Notes: a model not told the origin generated them from the sequence alone. Shown: positions 50,813 through 64,000, numbered from the stretch's first letter. The stretch: DNA of 64,000 nt from Prescottella soli (GCF_040024445.1 NZ_CP157276.1:310001-374000); one strand, 5' to 3'. A program made the numbers and translations.

Positions 50813-51151
50813 ATGGCAGATCGCGTACTTCGAGGCAGTCGACTCGGAGCGGTGAGCTACGAGACCGATCGCGACCACGACCTGGCGCCCCGCCGCATCG
50901 CCCGGTACCGGTGCGACAACGGCGAGGAGTTCGACGTCCCCTTCGCGGACGACGCCGAGATCCCCGGCACGTGGCTGTGCAAGAACGGCCTCGAAGGCAC
51001 CCTCCTCGAGGGCAGCGCGCCCGAGGCGAAGAAGGTCAAGCCGCCGCGCACCCACTGGGACATGCTGCTCGAGCGTCGTTCGGTCGAGGAGCTCGAGGAG
51101 CTGCTCAAGGAGCGTCTGGACCTGCTCAAGGCCAAGCGTCGCGGCGCGTAG
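50813..51151 (+). CDS. rbpA: RNA polymerase-binding protein RbpA
   Basis: 112 residues. MADRVLRGSRLGAVSYETDR start, the core domain YRCDNGEEFDVPFADDAEIP with WLCKNG, the basic linker (GSAPEAKKVKPPRTHWDML) and the sigma-interaction domain RRSVEELEELLKERLDLLK. RbpA binds RNA polymerase and group I/II sigma factors, stabilising open complexes. Preceded by GAGAGGA and a SigR-type promoter; ended by a strong hairpin. Confidence 0.96.
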   Translation: MADRVLRGSRLGAVSYETDRDHDLAPRRIARYRCDNGEEFDVPFADDAEIPGTWLCKNGLEGTLLEGSAPEAKKVKPPRTHWDMLLERRSVEELEELLKERLDLLKAKRRGA

Positions 51152-51171
51152 CGACCGCGCACCGATTTCAG

Positions 51172-51205
51172 CCGGCGCCGCCACGGAACTCCGTGGCGGC
51201 GCCGG
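51172..51205. terminator. Strong bidirectional terminator between rbpA and lipase genes
   Basis: Perfect 16-bp arms (CCGGCGCCGCCACGGA and its complement) around AC, 20 bases after rbpA and 21 before the end of the convergent lipase gene. Confidence 0.8.
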
Positions 51206-51226
51206 CCCGTTTCCGGAGCGAAACGG

Positions 51227-52474
51227 TCAGCAGTTGCTCGGTGCCGGCTCGCCGCGGAACCGTGCATCGAGATAGTCCAGCGCCCGCGGCGCGCCCAGCA
51301 CCGCGGTGGTGAGGTGGTCGGGGCTGGGGAACAGCTCCGACTCGACGGTCGCACCGGCACGGCAGTACCGCCGAACCGTGGCGTCGATCGAATCGACCGG
51401 GATCAGCACGTCGGTGGGGCTGTGCCACTCGAAGACCGGTGCGGTCGGTACCCCTGGGTAGTCCTCCACGCTGTTGTCGGCGAGCACGGCGTCCGCGGCC
51501 GGGCTGTCGAGCAGGCCGGTGTTCGTCGAGATCTCGCCGGCGCTGTGTCCGGCGCCGGTCGCGAGGATCTGGTTGGTGCACGCATTCGCGACCGCGTTGC
51601 GCATCGCGACGCCGGGGCCGTTGAGCTGGTCGCCGATGGGCAGCTGGTCCGGGTACTCCCGCTCGAGCCCGATAGCGGCCGCCAGCGCGAGTCCGAAGGC
51701 CGGGTGCGGCGCGGTGCCGAGCGCGTGCGCCATCTTGCCGAGGTTCATCGGGACCCCGCCCTCGGCGACCCCGACGATGTTCAATTCCGGCGCGTACGCC
51801 GGCGCGAGTGCCGCGGCGAAGGCGGTGGCCATGCCGCCGCCGGAGTAGCCGGCCATCGCCACCGGGCTGGCCCCGAGTGCCAGACCGGGCACCCGCTGCG
51901 CCGCCCGGATTCCGTCGAGGGTGATCTGCCCGCCGAGGCGGGCCGCCCCGTACGCGCTGTCGGGTCCGAGGTGATCGGGCAGCGCGACCGTCCATCCGCG
52001 CATCAGCGCGACGTTGAGCGCCGGCGCTTCACGGATGACGAGGTCGGGATCGTTGGTGTAGAGCGCGCGTGACGGTGCGCAGCGGGTGCCGAGTGCGTTG
52101 ACGATGTGCTGATAGGACAGCAGCGGGCCGTTCGGCTGCCGGTTCTGCGGTGCCAGGACGGTGGTGACGGCGGCGATCGGCGCGTTCTGGGAATTCGTGG
52201 ACCGGAAGGCGATCTGCCACACGTCCGTGTTCGGGAAGAACGGCAACGGTGGCATCCGGCGCACCGCGAGCACGTCGCCCGGTGCCCGCGAGGCCATACC
52301 GGGGGGTTGGCGGTAGAACCCGTCCGGGTCGGCAACGGGGTACAGCGGCGCCGCGGATACCGTCGTGGGCGGCGCCAGCACGGCTGCACCGCCGACCACG
52401 ACGGCCGCCATGATCGCTCTACCTACTCGACTACGCGTCCGGGCCGGTGACGGCGACACCCGTTTCGACGGCAT
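51227..52474 (-). CDS. Secreted lipase (LIP/PF03583 family)
   Basis: 415 residues with a signal peptide (RAIMAAVVVGGAAVLAPPTTVSA, cut near residue 41). Nucleophile elbow AGYSGGGMAT, Asp and His candidates in SPTDVLIPVDSID and SPDHLTTAVLG, and FYRQPPGMASRAPGDVLAVR at the mature N-terminus, all typical of fungal LIP1-like/actinobacterial secretory lipases. Five Cys in the mature protein. Extracellular ester or triacylglycerol hydrolysis expected. Confidence 0.9.
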   Translation of the reverse strand: MPSKRVSPSPARTRSRVGRAIMAAVVVGGAAVLAPPTTVSAAPLYPVADPDGFYRQPPGMASRAPGDVLAVRRMPPLPFFPNTDVWQIAFRSTNSQNAPIAAVTTVLAPQNRQPNGPLLSYQHIVNALGTRCAPSRALYTNDPDLVIREAPALNVALMRGWTVALPDHLGPDSAYGAARLGGQITLDGIRAAQRVPGLALGASPVAMAGYSGGGMATAFAAALAPAYAPELNIVGVAEGGVPMNLGKMAHALGTAPHPAFGLALAAAIGLEREYPDQLPIGDQLNGPGVAMRNAVANACTNQILATGAGHSAGEISTNTGLLDSPAADAVLADNSVEDYPGVPTAPVFEWHSPTDVLIPVDSIDATVRRYCRAGATVESELFPSPDHLTTAVLGAPRALDYLDARFRGEPAPSNC

Positions 52475-52915
52475 GCAGAATCCCCCTCGGTGTAAATCCT
52501 CATGAATCGTGCGTTCCTGCCGAACCCCGCATTTCGACCTGGGCGAGACTTTGCGCCCACGCCGGTTTCGACCGAACGGCGACTCAGCCTATGCGACGTT
52601 CCCGGGTTTCCCGGCGAGAAGCGCGAACCACTCTGTGGGGCCTGGGGATTCGCACCCAATTACCGCACGATCGGCTGTGGCGCAAGCGAATCCGGACAGA
52701 TCGGGACCGGTCGTGACCGGTCCGTCACCCAACTCGGCGGGCACCGGTTCGAGAGGTTTCGAAATTACTCGAAGATTCGCCAGGCCTACCTACCCGTGAC
52801 ATCATGAAGGGGACGCATGCAGCTTGGCGGACATGGCTGACGCGAAGGTTCGCAGGGATTCGAGGAACTCGAGGAACTACCGCGCCGGTCCAGCAGATGT
52901 AAGGCGAGGTGGCGC
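52475..52915. other. Intergenic region upstream of the pap operon
   Basis: 441 bases between divergent lipase and chorismate mutase genes. Frames here are not convincing, and the composition is a little AT-richer than neighbours. Holds both promoters and the GACCGGTC pair at 52705-52722. Confidence 0.5.
52705..52722. promoter_or_regulatory. Tandem GACCGGTC palindromes
   Basis: GACCGGTC at 52705-52712 and 52715-52722, start to start 10 bp, on one face of the helix, about 195 bp upstream of the pap operon. Possible operator for a dimeric regulator bound as two adjacent dimers. Confidence 0.4.
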
Positions 52916-56340
<3,425 letters not shown>

Positions 56341-56344
<4 letters not shown>

Positions 56345-57336
56345 CCCACACGCCGTTCGGCGACGAGGCCGCCGAGAACGAGTCCCTGCTGCGGCTGCCG
56401 TCGCTGCCGCCGTTCGATCCGGGCGACCCGGTGGAGAGCGCGATCATCAGTGCGCTGGCGGGCAGCTGGCCGCGCCGGGCCACCGTCAAGCGCCCCGAGC
56501 CCGACCTGGACGCGCTGTTCGACGCCGAGAAGGACGACTACCCCGCGCAGTTGATCCCCTTCCACGACGACGACCGGTTCCGCCGGCTCGACGAGCCCAC
56601 CCGGGCCCGGGTGCTGGCGTGGGCATGGATCGCCTACAACAAGAACGTCATGGACGTCGAGCAGTACGTCGTCAATCCCGGATTCCGGCTGCTCTCGCAG
56701 GACGCGTTCGGCACCGGGCTCGGCGACACGCTGACCGTCGCCACGCTCCAGGCGATGGTCGACGAGCAGTACCACACGCTGATGCACCTGAACGCGAGCG
56801 CGCTGACGCGGCGCCGGCGCGGGTGGGATCTGCCGGAGCGCCGGCTGCCGTACGGGCCGACCGTGCGCGGGCAGTACGCGGCGGTCGCGCAGGCCGACAC
56901 CCCGCGCGAATCGGCGCTGGCCAGTTTGGCGTTCACGACCGTGGCCGAGACGTCGATCAGCTCCTACCTCGGACTGATGACCGACGACGAGAACCTCCAG
57001 CCGGTGAACCGGTCCACCGTGGTGCTGCACCGGCGCGACGAGTACTGCCACTCGTCGATCGCCGGGGAGCTGCTGAAGATCGTGTACGAGCGCCTGGGCC
57101 CCGACGACCGGCGGATCCTGTTGTCAGGGCTGGCCACCGGGCTGCGGGCATTCGAGGCGAACGACTACACCACGTGGAACGCGGTCATGGCGTCCGAAGG
57201 TGTCCGGGACGGTGAGGCCTTGGTGGCGGACGCGGCGCACGACGCCGGTCGGCGCAAGCTGGTGCAGGACTGCAGCGCCATCCGGCGGCTGTGCGACGAC
57301 CTCGGCGTCGCCGACGAGGTGCCGTACGAGTGGTGA
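56341..57336 (+). CDS. AurF/CmlI-type diiron arylamine N-oxygenase
   Basis: 331 residues of the AurF family. All seven diiron ligands can be placed: Glu 107 (NVMDVEQYV), Glu 142 and His 145 (VDEQYHTLMH), Glu 203 (TVAETSIS), His 230, Glu 234 and His 237 (LHRRDEYCHSS, pattern HxxxExxH). Such enzymes oxidise aromatic amines to hydroxylamines and nitro groups (AurF on p-aminobenzoate, CmlI on the chloramphenicol precursor, ObiL-type in obafluorin). Coupled by GTGA to papC, so its substrate is probably 4-aminophenylpyruvate, p-aminophenylalanine or a derivative. No aminotransferase is encoded here. Confidence 0.87.
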
Positions 57337-57357
57337 CTCCACCGCGACGTATTCGCT

Positions 57358-57382
57358 TGCGGCACGACTCGGGGGTGCCGCA
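57358..57382 (+). terminator. Hairpin after the pap operon
   Basis: TGCGGCAC, 9-nt loop, GTGCCGCA, 21 bases after the oxygenase stop. Its left arm continues CGCTTGC, which also looks like half of the rifamycin-associated element seen upstream of rifampicin-inactivating genes, so it may instead regulate the following gene. Confidence 0.4.
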
Positions 57383-57388
57383 CAATAG

Positions 57389-58792
<1,404 letters not shown>

Positions 58793-59211
58793 TTTCACCT
58801 GAGCAACCGACGACGCAGGCGAACACGCCTGTCGTGGCGCTCCGCCTCGCGCCATGGCGAAAGAAGATTGCGCTGGCCTCGACGGTTCCTGCGCGTCTTC
58901 CGCGGGTGTGGGCAGACCCGGAGCGGCTCGAGCGCGCGGTAAGCACTTGTCCAGCGACCGCCACGCGGAAACTGTCTACGGTAGTCACCAGCATCTGCTG
59001 CAACAGAACGCCCGATCGCCGACCTCGCCGTTACGATAGGGATCAGCTCGGAGCGCACGGCCCTGATGCCGGTCCCGCCTGGTCGGTCCCCGAAACTGGT
59101 CGAAGCGACACCGAGACCGACGAACTAGACTGACCTCAGCCACGTCACCATCAGTGCGCCTTGGCGGTTCCCCCGCTCGGTACGACGGGGAAGCCGAGGG
59201 AGGAGCGATTC
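58793..59211. other. Intergenic region with hairpin, no gene recognised
   Basis: 419 bases. CAGGCG-AACA-CGCCTG at 58816-58831, shortly after the Rox-like stop, may terminate it. The remainder shows no credible frame and holds the promoter of the surface-protein gene. Confidence 0.5.
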
Positions 59212-60417
59212 GTGTACTCGACGCCACGACGCTGGATGCCCCTGGTCACTGCGGCCACGCTCGCTCCGAGCCTGATTCTGGGATCGTCCGTCGCATCCGC
59301 GGCACCTGCTGAGGTGTCGTTCATCGACGCATGCCGGGCGTCTTCTGTCGTCGACGTCGACAATCTCGGGGAGGACACGGTCACCGTCGAGGCGCCGGCC
59401 ACTGTCGAACCGGGACAGCGGTTCACGTATCGAATTCAGACAGGTGCGCAGTTCTACCCGGACAAGAACTCGGGGGCGACCACCATTAGCGTCTCCCGAC
59501 TGAAGAACGACTTCGAGATCCCGGCCAATGCAGTCTTCGTCGGCGCCACGGTAGTGGCCGGCACGGGCATCAACCTCGACAACGTGCCACCGAACGTGCT
59601 TCGCGTTGACGACAGCGGTGTCGTCAACGACGGCTCGGGTGGCGTTCTGCGACTGTCTGGGGACAACGAGGTGATCGGCAACAGTCCATCGTCGAGCACC
59701 GACAGTGAGGGTGGCATCCGGGTTCCGAAGAATTCCAAGAACCTCGACGGCTCGACCAACCCCAATGGGGACACCTGGTTCCAGATGCCCGCCGTCGAGG
59801 TCACGATGATCGCCGGCGAATCCGGCGTGATCGCACCGAAGCTCAGGACTGCGGGCGCGGCCGGCGAATTCGACAACGATGCGAACTTCAACACCTCACT
59901 CGCCAAGGCATCGCTGTTCGGGACCCACTGGGCCGTGACCCGGTGTTCGCCGAGAGACACGACCACCGGGCCGCTGAACGGCGGGGCCGGCCCCGCGGCG
60001 ACTGTCGCCATCTCGAGTCCAACCGATGTGAAGACGTCGACGGTGGTTTCGGCACCGGAGTCGGTGCCCACCGGGACGTCGGTCACCCTGTCTGCCACTG
60101 TTTCTCCCGCGCCCGGCGGCGGCACGGTGCAGTTCCAGAACAACGGCGTCGATCTGGACCGCCCCGTCAGCGTGGTCGACGGACGGGCATCGGTGTCACA
60201 CACCTTTGCCGATGCCGGTGAGCACAAGATCGGGGCGGTGTACTCGGGCGCCCCCGGCACCGCCACGTCGACGTCGGAGGTGCGCACCATGACGGTCACG
60301 GGATCGGAGGAGCCGAGCACGAACCGGGTGCCGGAGACCGCAGTGTTGATCGCCCTCGGCGCGGTCGCCGTCGCGGCGCTCTTCGTCGTCGGGTGGTCCC
60401 GTTCACGCAGAAAGTGA
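59212..60417 (+). CDS. Surface-anchored Ig-like repeat protein
   Basis: 401 residues from GTG 59212 with GGGAGGAG upstream. Signal peptide (WMPLVTAATLAPSLILGSSVASA, cut near residue 29), a ~200-residue unknown domain with two Cys, an Ig-like big-3-type repeat near 275-360 (SVTLSATVSPAPGGGTVQF to VYSGAPG), then a C-terminal helix (TAVLIALGAVAVAALFVVGW) and RSRRK stop-transfer. So the protein is exported and held by its C-terminus on the outside. Function unknown, perhaps adhesion. Confidence 0.8.
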   Translation: MYSTPRRWMPLVTAATLAPSLILGSSVASAAPAEVSFIDACRASSVVDVDNLGEDTVTVEAPATVEPGQRFTYRIQTGAQFYPDKNSGATTISVSRLKNDFEIPANAVFVGATVVAGTGINLDNVPPNVLRVDDSGVVNDGSGGVLRLSGDNEVIGNSPSSSTDSEGGIRVPKNSKNLDGSTNPNGDTWFQMPAVEVTMIAGESGVIAPKLRTAGAAGEFDNDANFNTSLAKASLFGTHWAVTRCSPRDTTTGPLNGGAGPAATVAISSPTDVKTSTVVSAPESVPTGTSVTLSATVSPAPGGGTVQFQNNGVDLDRPVSVVDGRASVSHTFADAGEHKIGAVYSGAPGTATSTSEVRTMTVTGSEEPSTNRVPETAVLIALGAVAVAALFVVGWSRSRRK

Positions 60418-60447
60418 GAGCCCTCGCGTCACGTGGAACCGCGACGA

Positions 60448-60711
60448 TCATCGCATCAACCGGGTGGGCTCATGCGTAGCGTTCTCGATGTCCTTGGATG
60501 TGGTCGCAACCAGTTGATTCGCGAGATCCCTGAGAGCCCGCGCAGTGGCGAGTTCGTCACCGATCACCGGCACCTCCGGGTCGGCTGGATCTCGCCTCGT
60601 GAACCCGACGCCGACGAACCTGGACGGACCGATCGTCAGGGAGGCCTTCGCCCGGGTCCGACGATCATGTTCGTCGATCGTGACATCGATCATCCAGGTC
60701 TTGTCGCTCAT
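60448..60711 (-). CDS. DUF1876 (dsRBD-like) dormancy protein, paralog 1
   Basis: 87 residues: WMIDVTIDEHDRRTRAKASL, FVGVGFTRRDPADPEVPVIG, DELATARALRDLANQLVATT. Same family as M. tuberculosis Rv1738 and Rv2632c; Rv1738 is strongly DosR-induced and its fold resembles ribosome-hibernation factors. ATG 60711 chosen by comparison with the copy at 63312, equal in length. A DevR-like box lies about 105 bases upstream. Confidence 0.85.
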   Translation of the reverse strand: MSDKTWMIDVTIDEHDRRTRAKASLTIGPSRFVGVGFTRRDPADPEVPVIGDELATARALRDLANQLVATTSKDIENATHEPTRLMR

Positions 60712-60816
60712 GACGTACTCCTTCGCGGACCGTGCCTTCGGGATCGAGGTGACATCGTGACTGGGTGCTCGCCTCGACTTGCCAGTGAGCCTGCCCTCCG
60801 CCCGCGAGAGATGGCA

Positions 60817-60830
60817 GGGCACAAAGTCGC
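60817..60830. promoter_or_regulatory. DevR/DosR-like box upstream of DUF1876 paralog 1
   Basis: On the minus strand GCGACTTTGTGCCC matches the DosR core GGGACTTTAGTCCC at 10 of 14 positions, 106 bases before the ATG at 60711. Confidence 0.45.
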
Positions 60831-61044
60831 TTTGTCGGTCCATTCGAAGGTAGGAAACGAGAACCCTGGTTCCGAAATGGGGCGATCCGCGTGTCGTCGA
60901 CGCGATCGTTGTGGTCGTCGCGTGTACGGCGATCTTTCTCGAGTCGCTCGTCGACAAGAATCATGTGCCCTTCCAACGACGTCCGCGGTGTGATCTTCGG
61001 CTGTGAGTGGCGTGGTTCTGACAATATTTGCTGCCATGCCGCCT

Positions 61045-61977
61045 TCAACTTCGTCGAGGACGGGTCTGTCGGTCGGTGAGCGGGGTCCCGGCGGGTAGCT
61101 GGTCGGAATTGAAGTCGGCGGTCCACACCCGCTGCAGCATGTGCCAGTCGGCCGGGTGCGCGGCGATGCCCGTGGCGAAGCGGTCAGCCAATGCCTGAGT
61201 CGTGTGCTCCACTCCGCCGACGGTGTCGATCGGCGGGCCGACGTGGAAGCCCCAGCCGTCGGGCGTAAACCAGCAGTTCACTGGTAGCAGTGGTGCACCG
61301 GTGTCGATCGCCAGCCGGGCCGGACCGGCCGGCATGCGGGCGGGTTCACCGAAGAAGGTGACTGGCAAGCCCGTCCCGGTCACATCGCGTTCAGCGAGTA
61401 GCCCGACTATCCGTCCCTCCCGCAGTCGCGCGGCCAGCTGCTCGAAGGGTGGCTCGGCGGTGCCGGTGAGCGGGATGATCTCGAAACCCAGGCGCTCACG
61501 GAACCGCACGAAGCGCCGGAACAGTGATTCCGGCCTGAGTCGCTCGGCGACGACGACAGGTGTACCCACTCGCTGGGTCACCCACACTCCGGCCAGGTCC
61601 CAGTTGCCGCTGTGCGGTAAGGCCAGAACGGCCCCACTGCCGCGGTCGACTGCCTCGTGGATGTGTTCGAGCCCGACAGCGGAGTGTTCGATGTTCGCGG
61701 CCAGCCGCTCCGGATCCATCGATGGCAATCGGAAGGCTTCGCACCAGTAGCGGGCGTAGGACCGGAGACTCGCGTGCACGAGGTCGTCGGGAACCTGCGC
61801 TGGTGTCGTGGACAGCACCCGGGCGAGATTGCGCCGCAGCTGGTCTGGTCCACCGCCCCGTGCAGCACGATCGGCCGCGATATCGAACAGTCGCCTTGCC
61901 CACCGCTCGGGCAGAGCGCGCACCAGCCGCCAACCGGCCGCGTACCCGAGATCCCAGACCCGCTCCCCCGGGTTCAC
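61045..61977 (-). CDS. PatA-like lysophospholipid/PIM acyltransferase
   Basis: 310 residues of the HtrB/PatA family: acyltransferase motif LALPHSGNWDLAG (H-x4-D near residue 120), catalytic Glu in GLLAERDVTGTGLPVTFFGE and AIDTGAPLLPVNCWF. PatA acylates the mannose of phosphatidylinositol mannosides on the inner membrane face. It is not in the usual pgsA-patA-pimA operon, so it may be a second copy. GTG 61977 overlaps the stop of a small upstream frame (GTGA). Confidence 0.87.
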   Translation of the reverse strand: MNPGERVWDLGYAAGWRLVRALPERWARRLFDIAADRAARGGGPDQLRRNLARVLSTTPAQVPDDLVHASLRSYARYWCEAFRLPSMDPERLAANIEHSAVGLEHIHEAVDRGSGAVLALPHSGNWDLAGVWVTQRVGTPVVVAERLRPESLFRRFVRFRERLGFEIIPLTGTAEPPFEQLAARLREGRIVGLLAERDVTGTGLPVTFFGEPARMPAGPARLAIDTGAPLLPVNCWFTPDGWGFHVGPPIDTVGGVEHTTQALADRFATGIAAHPADWHMLQRVWTADFNSDQLPAGTPLTDRQTRPRRS

Positions 61978-62236
61978 TGATCACCCCCGGCGTCATCCGC
62001 CGCCACAGCACACGATACGGCGATACCGAACTGACTCCGCGGAAGATAGCTCCTACGCCTCATCCCCCGAGTTTCCTCGCATACCGCGAACAGAGGAACG
62101 ATGATTTCACCGCAAGCTTCGAGGTATGCCTGGGTGCCGGCATCGCAGAAGACCCATAACGGTTCCCTGTAGTGCCCCGGAACAAGCGAGACTTCGAATC
62201 GAGGGTGTAACACCAGGCTCGAACGGGTATTGCGCA
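61974..62236 (-). CDS. Possible small gene coupled to the PatA-like gene
   Basis: About 86 residues from ATG 62236 (MRNTRSSLVLHPRFEVSLVP to VAADDAGGDQ), stop overlapping the acyltransferase GTG by four bases. No family recognised; base composition is lower in GC than neighbours and it could be chance. The exact coupling is the main support. Confidence 0.3.
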
Positions 62237-62457
62237 TTGGGGCGGTCCTCACCGGCAGGTAGTGAGGAGCGCTGACAATGAATGACAAGAGCCGGACGCC
62301 GAGCGAAGAACCCGAATCAGCGCGCGGCGCGCCCGGCTCACGTGAGACAGGCTCGGCCGCACCAGTCTGGCGTACGGGTGAGGATCACCCTCGCGAGGCA
62401 GATTGAGTGACCGGTCCGACGCCCGAAATCCGTCCCACGACATGATCGGGAATTGCC

Positions 62458-62910
62458 ATGATCCTCATCGGCCTCATCATTATGGTCGCCGCCATCGTCA
62501 TCGGGGTCGCGGGAGTACTCGCCAACGCGGGTGCCGAACACGCGTTGACCGGCGATTTCACAGTGTTCGGCTACCATGTCACCGGATCCACAGGAGCGCT
62601 GTTCCTCTACGGAATCGTCGTCGGCGCGGTCGGCGTCGTCGGACTCAGCCTCCTACTCACGGGGGCTCGACGGACATCGCGACGGGGACGCGCCGCGCGA
62701 AACGAGCTCGAGCGATCACGCCGCAACGAGGCGGCCTTGACCCAACAGCGCGACGCCCTCGCAGACGCAGGGACACAAACAAGCACGGGTCAGCACGCCG
62801 ACACGCGCGCCCATGCCGCGGCCGACACGACCGCCGGCGGTGGGCGGAGCTGGAAGCACCCCTTCGGAGGACCGCAGGGGCCTTCGTCCACTCCCCGACC
62901 GGCGCACTGA
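62458..62910 (+). CDS. Small membrane protein with cytoplasmic tail
   Basis: 150 residues. Helices ILIGLIIMVAAIVIGVAGVL and GALFLYGIVVGAVGVVGLSLLL, then a charged, Gln/Ala/Thr-rich tail (RRGRAARNELERSRRNEAAL). Resembles short LapA-like or phage-shock-type membrane proteins in layout only. No family confirmed. Start at ATG 62458; weak ribosome site. Confidence 0.65.
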   Translation: MILIGLIIMVAAIVIGVAGVLANAGAEHALTGDFTVFGYHVTGSTGALFLYGIVVGAVGVVGLSLLLTGARRTSRRGRAARNELERSRRNEAALTQQRDALADAGTQTSTGQHADTRAHAAADTTAGGGRSWKHPFGGPQGPSSTPRPAH

Positions 62911-63311
62911 GGCGACGAGCCACTCGTCCGATTGAACCAGCGCGCAGTCCCTGAGACTCTCCGCTGCGAACCGTGCACGACCGAAATTCCGGTGGCTACA
63001 ACCTATTCGCCGACGTCGCCTACACGTCTGACGCCGCAGCCTGCGCGAACACCCCGATCCTGCTACCGGACTGGATCTCGGCCATGCCGGTGGTGTGGTC
63101 GGCGAGCGCGAGTCGACTCCGCGGCGAAGGCGGCTGCGGGTGCGGTCGGGGCAATCCGCCCCGGCGTCGTCGCCGTCGCGGCCACGTAGGGAGTCGTCGA
63201 GTCGCACAGGGGCTGCATGGCCCTACCGCTTCGTGTCCGGAGGCGGTTGACTTGCTCGTATACGCCCGGCGAATGCGCTGCGCCGGGAACGGACGCGAGA
63301 GGAGCTCGGAC
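62911..63311. other. Intergenic region upstream of DUF1876 paralog 2
   Basis: 401 bases without a credible gene. At 63210-63223 GGGCTGCATGGCCC has the GGG-N8-CCC shape of a DevR-like box (8 of 14), 88 bases before the DUF1876 start, much as at the first paralog. Confidence 0.4.
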
Positions 63312-63575
63312 ATGGAGACGGAGCAGTGGAGTGTGGACATCGCCATCGACGAGCACGAGAGTCGCACTCGCTCGACGGCGCGCTTGCACACCAGGGATAC
63401 GACGCTGGTCGGCGTCGGACTGGCCCGACGCAACCCCGTGGACCGGAACGTTCCGGGGATCGGCGACGAGCTTGCGACGGCGCGGGCCCTGACAGACCTG
63501 GCGCATCAGCTGATCGAAGCGACGGTTGCCGACATCGAGGGCGTCACCCACACCCCCGCACATCTGAACAAGTAG
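63312..63575 (+). CDS. DUF1876 (dsRBD-like) dormancy protein, paralog 2
   Basis: 87 residues: WSVDIAIDEHESRTRSTARL, LVGVGLARRNPVDRNVPGIG, DELATARALTDLAHQLIEAT. Matches the protein at 60448-60711 in length and in about half its residues, so the two are old paralogs on opposite strands 2.6 kb apart. Preceded by GAGAGGAG. Rv1738/Rv2632c family. Confidence 0.87.
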   Translation: METEQWSVDIAIDEHESRTRSTARLHTRDTTLVGVGLARRNPVDRNVPGIGDELATARALTDLAHQLIEATVADIEGVTHTPAHLNK

Positions 63576-63828
63576 GCGCCGGTGGCTCGCTGGTCCGGGG
63601 ACCCGCCCGGACGCTGAACCGTGCGTGGGAGCCGGGGCGCAGTGCTCGCAACCCGCCAGTCCGGGGTCAGGGGTGCGCGTGAGTACCGGCGCGCCCGCAT
63701 CGGCGGTGATGAGGTGAGATCCGGCGACGGCCGGCACAGCGGTCGAGAATGAGGTGTCGAAACCGACGCCACTCCGTTCTGACGGTCGTGACGACCCCCT
63801 GCAGAAGCCAGGCGCAGGGGAAGTGCTG

Positions 63829-64000
63829 TCACGGGGTGGCGTTCATCCACGCATCGAAGGCGGGCTGCACGTTCGGGTTCGACTGCGTGATGCCGTTGTA
63901 GGCGCCGATGGCCGCGCCGATCCCGGTGCCGACGATGCAGCCGGCGATGAAGTTCGGGAAGATCGAGACGCAGCCGATCGCGAGTCCGACGCCGGCGCCT
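63829..64000 (-). CDS. Putative exported glycine-rich protein, 5' end missing
   Basis: Minus-strand frame entering from the right edge and ending at TGA 63829: GVGLAIGCVSIFPNFIAGCI, GTGIGAAIGAYNGITQSNPN, QPAFDAWMNATP. Gly/Ile-rich hydrophobic segment with two Cys, then a short polar tail. Such C-termini are common in small exported proteins of rhodococci. The start is outside the window. Confidence 0.65.
   Translation of the reverse strand, partial: GAGVGLAIGCVSIFPNFIAGCIVGTGIGAAIGAYNGITQSNPNVQPAFDAWMNATP

Noticed and set aside
52502-52807. Possible 101-residue gene upstream of papB
   Set aside because: No family, no ribosome site, several overlapping frames of equal quality; better explained as promoter region.

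Overview
The window is high-GC DNA of an actinobacterium, most likely a Rhodococcus or close relative in the mycolic-acid-containing Corynebacteriales. Evidence: GTG starts and GTGA/ATGA-coupled operons throughout, IdeR/DtxR-type iron boxes, RbpA, a SigF-type sigma factor, a DevR/DosR hypoxia regulon island, a PatA-like acyltransferase and a methylthiopentose locus matching one known from Mycobacterium tuberculosis. I see no rRNA, tRNA, CRISPR array, insertion sequence or origin. All calls are read by eye; no database search was possible.

Layout. 0-10 kb: a BlaR1-like/BlaI pair with a palindromic operator, an alpha/beta hydrolase coupled to a rhomboid-like/DUF2156 lipid aminoacyltransferase, a RES-type toxin-antitoxin pair behind direct repeats, two glyoxalase-fold proteins and an alkylsulfatase preceded by a perfect 32-bp palindrome. 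10-15 kb: a siderophore ABC importer (two permeases, one fused to an RDD domain, and an ATPase) divergent from an iron-regulated gene, both with IdeR boxes; a third IdeR box sits in a promoter that appears to drive a ~100-nt structured RNA. 15-24 kb: housekeeping genes, type II NADH dehydrogenase, an MFS exporter, a lone tyrosine recombinase, a hydrolase-cyclase fusion, a Cys-rich small protein and SigF. 24-33 kb: a nine-gene minus-strand operon whose distal five genes match the mycobacterial methylthioxylose locus (MTA phosphorylase, epimerase, GT2, DUF2064, GT-C) and whose proximal four (DoxX-like, acyl-CoA dehydrogenase-like, PhnD-like, radical SAM) are not part of the described pathway. 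33-36 kb: a long non-coding stretch and a thiamine-diphosphate decarboxylase.

36-51 kb is a dormancy/hypoxia island: DevS-like GAF kinase, GH65 phosphorylase, three universal stress proteins, Hsp20, CBS protein, PEP synthase, Acg-type nitroreductase, DevR itself and an Rv2004c-like kinase, with several DevR-like boxes. Two decayed genes (a pfkB 3' end and a frameshifted hydrogenase maturation protease) abut here. RbpA follows behind a SigR/SigH-type promoter.

51-64 kb: a secreted lipase; a coupled papB-papA-papC operon ending in an AurF-type diiron N-oxygenase (p-aminophenylalanine-type precursor plus N-oxidation); a rifampicin-monooxygenase-like gene with an internal in-frame deletion; a surface Ig-like protein; two paralogous DUF1876 genes; a PatA-like acyltransferase; and small membrane/secreted proteins up to the truncated right edge.
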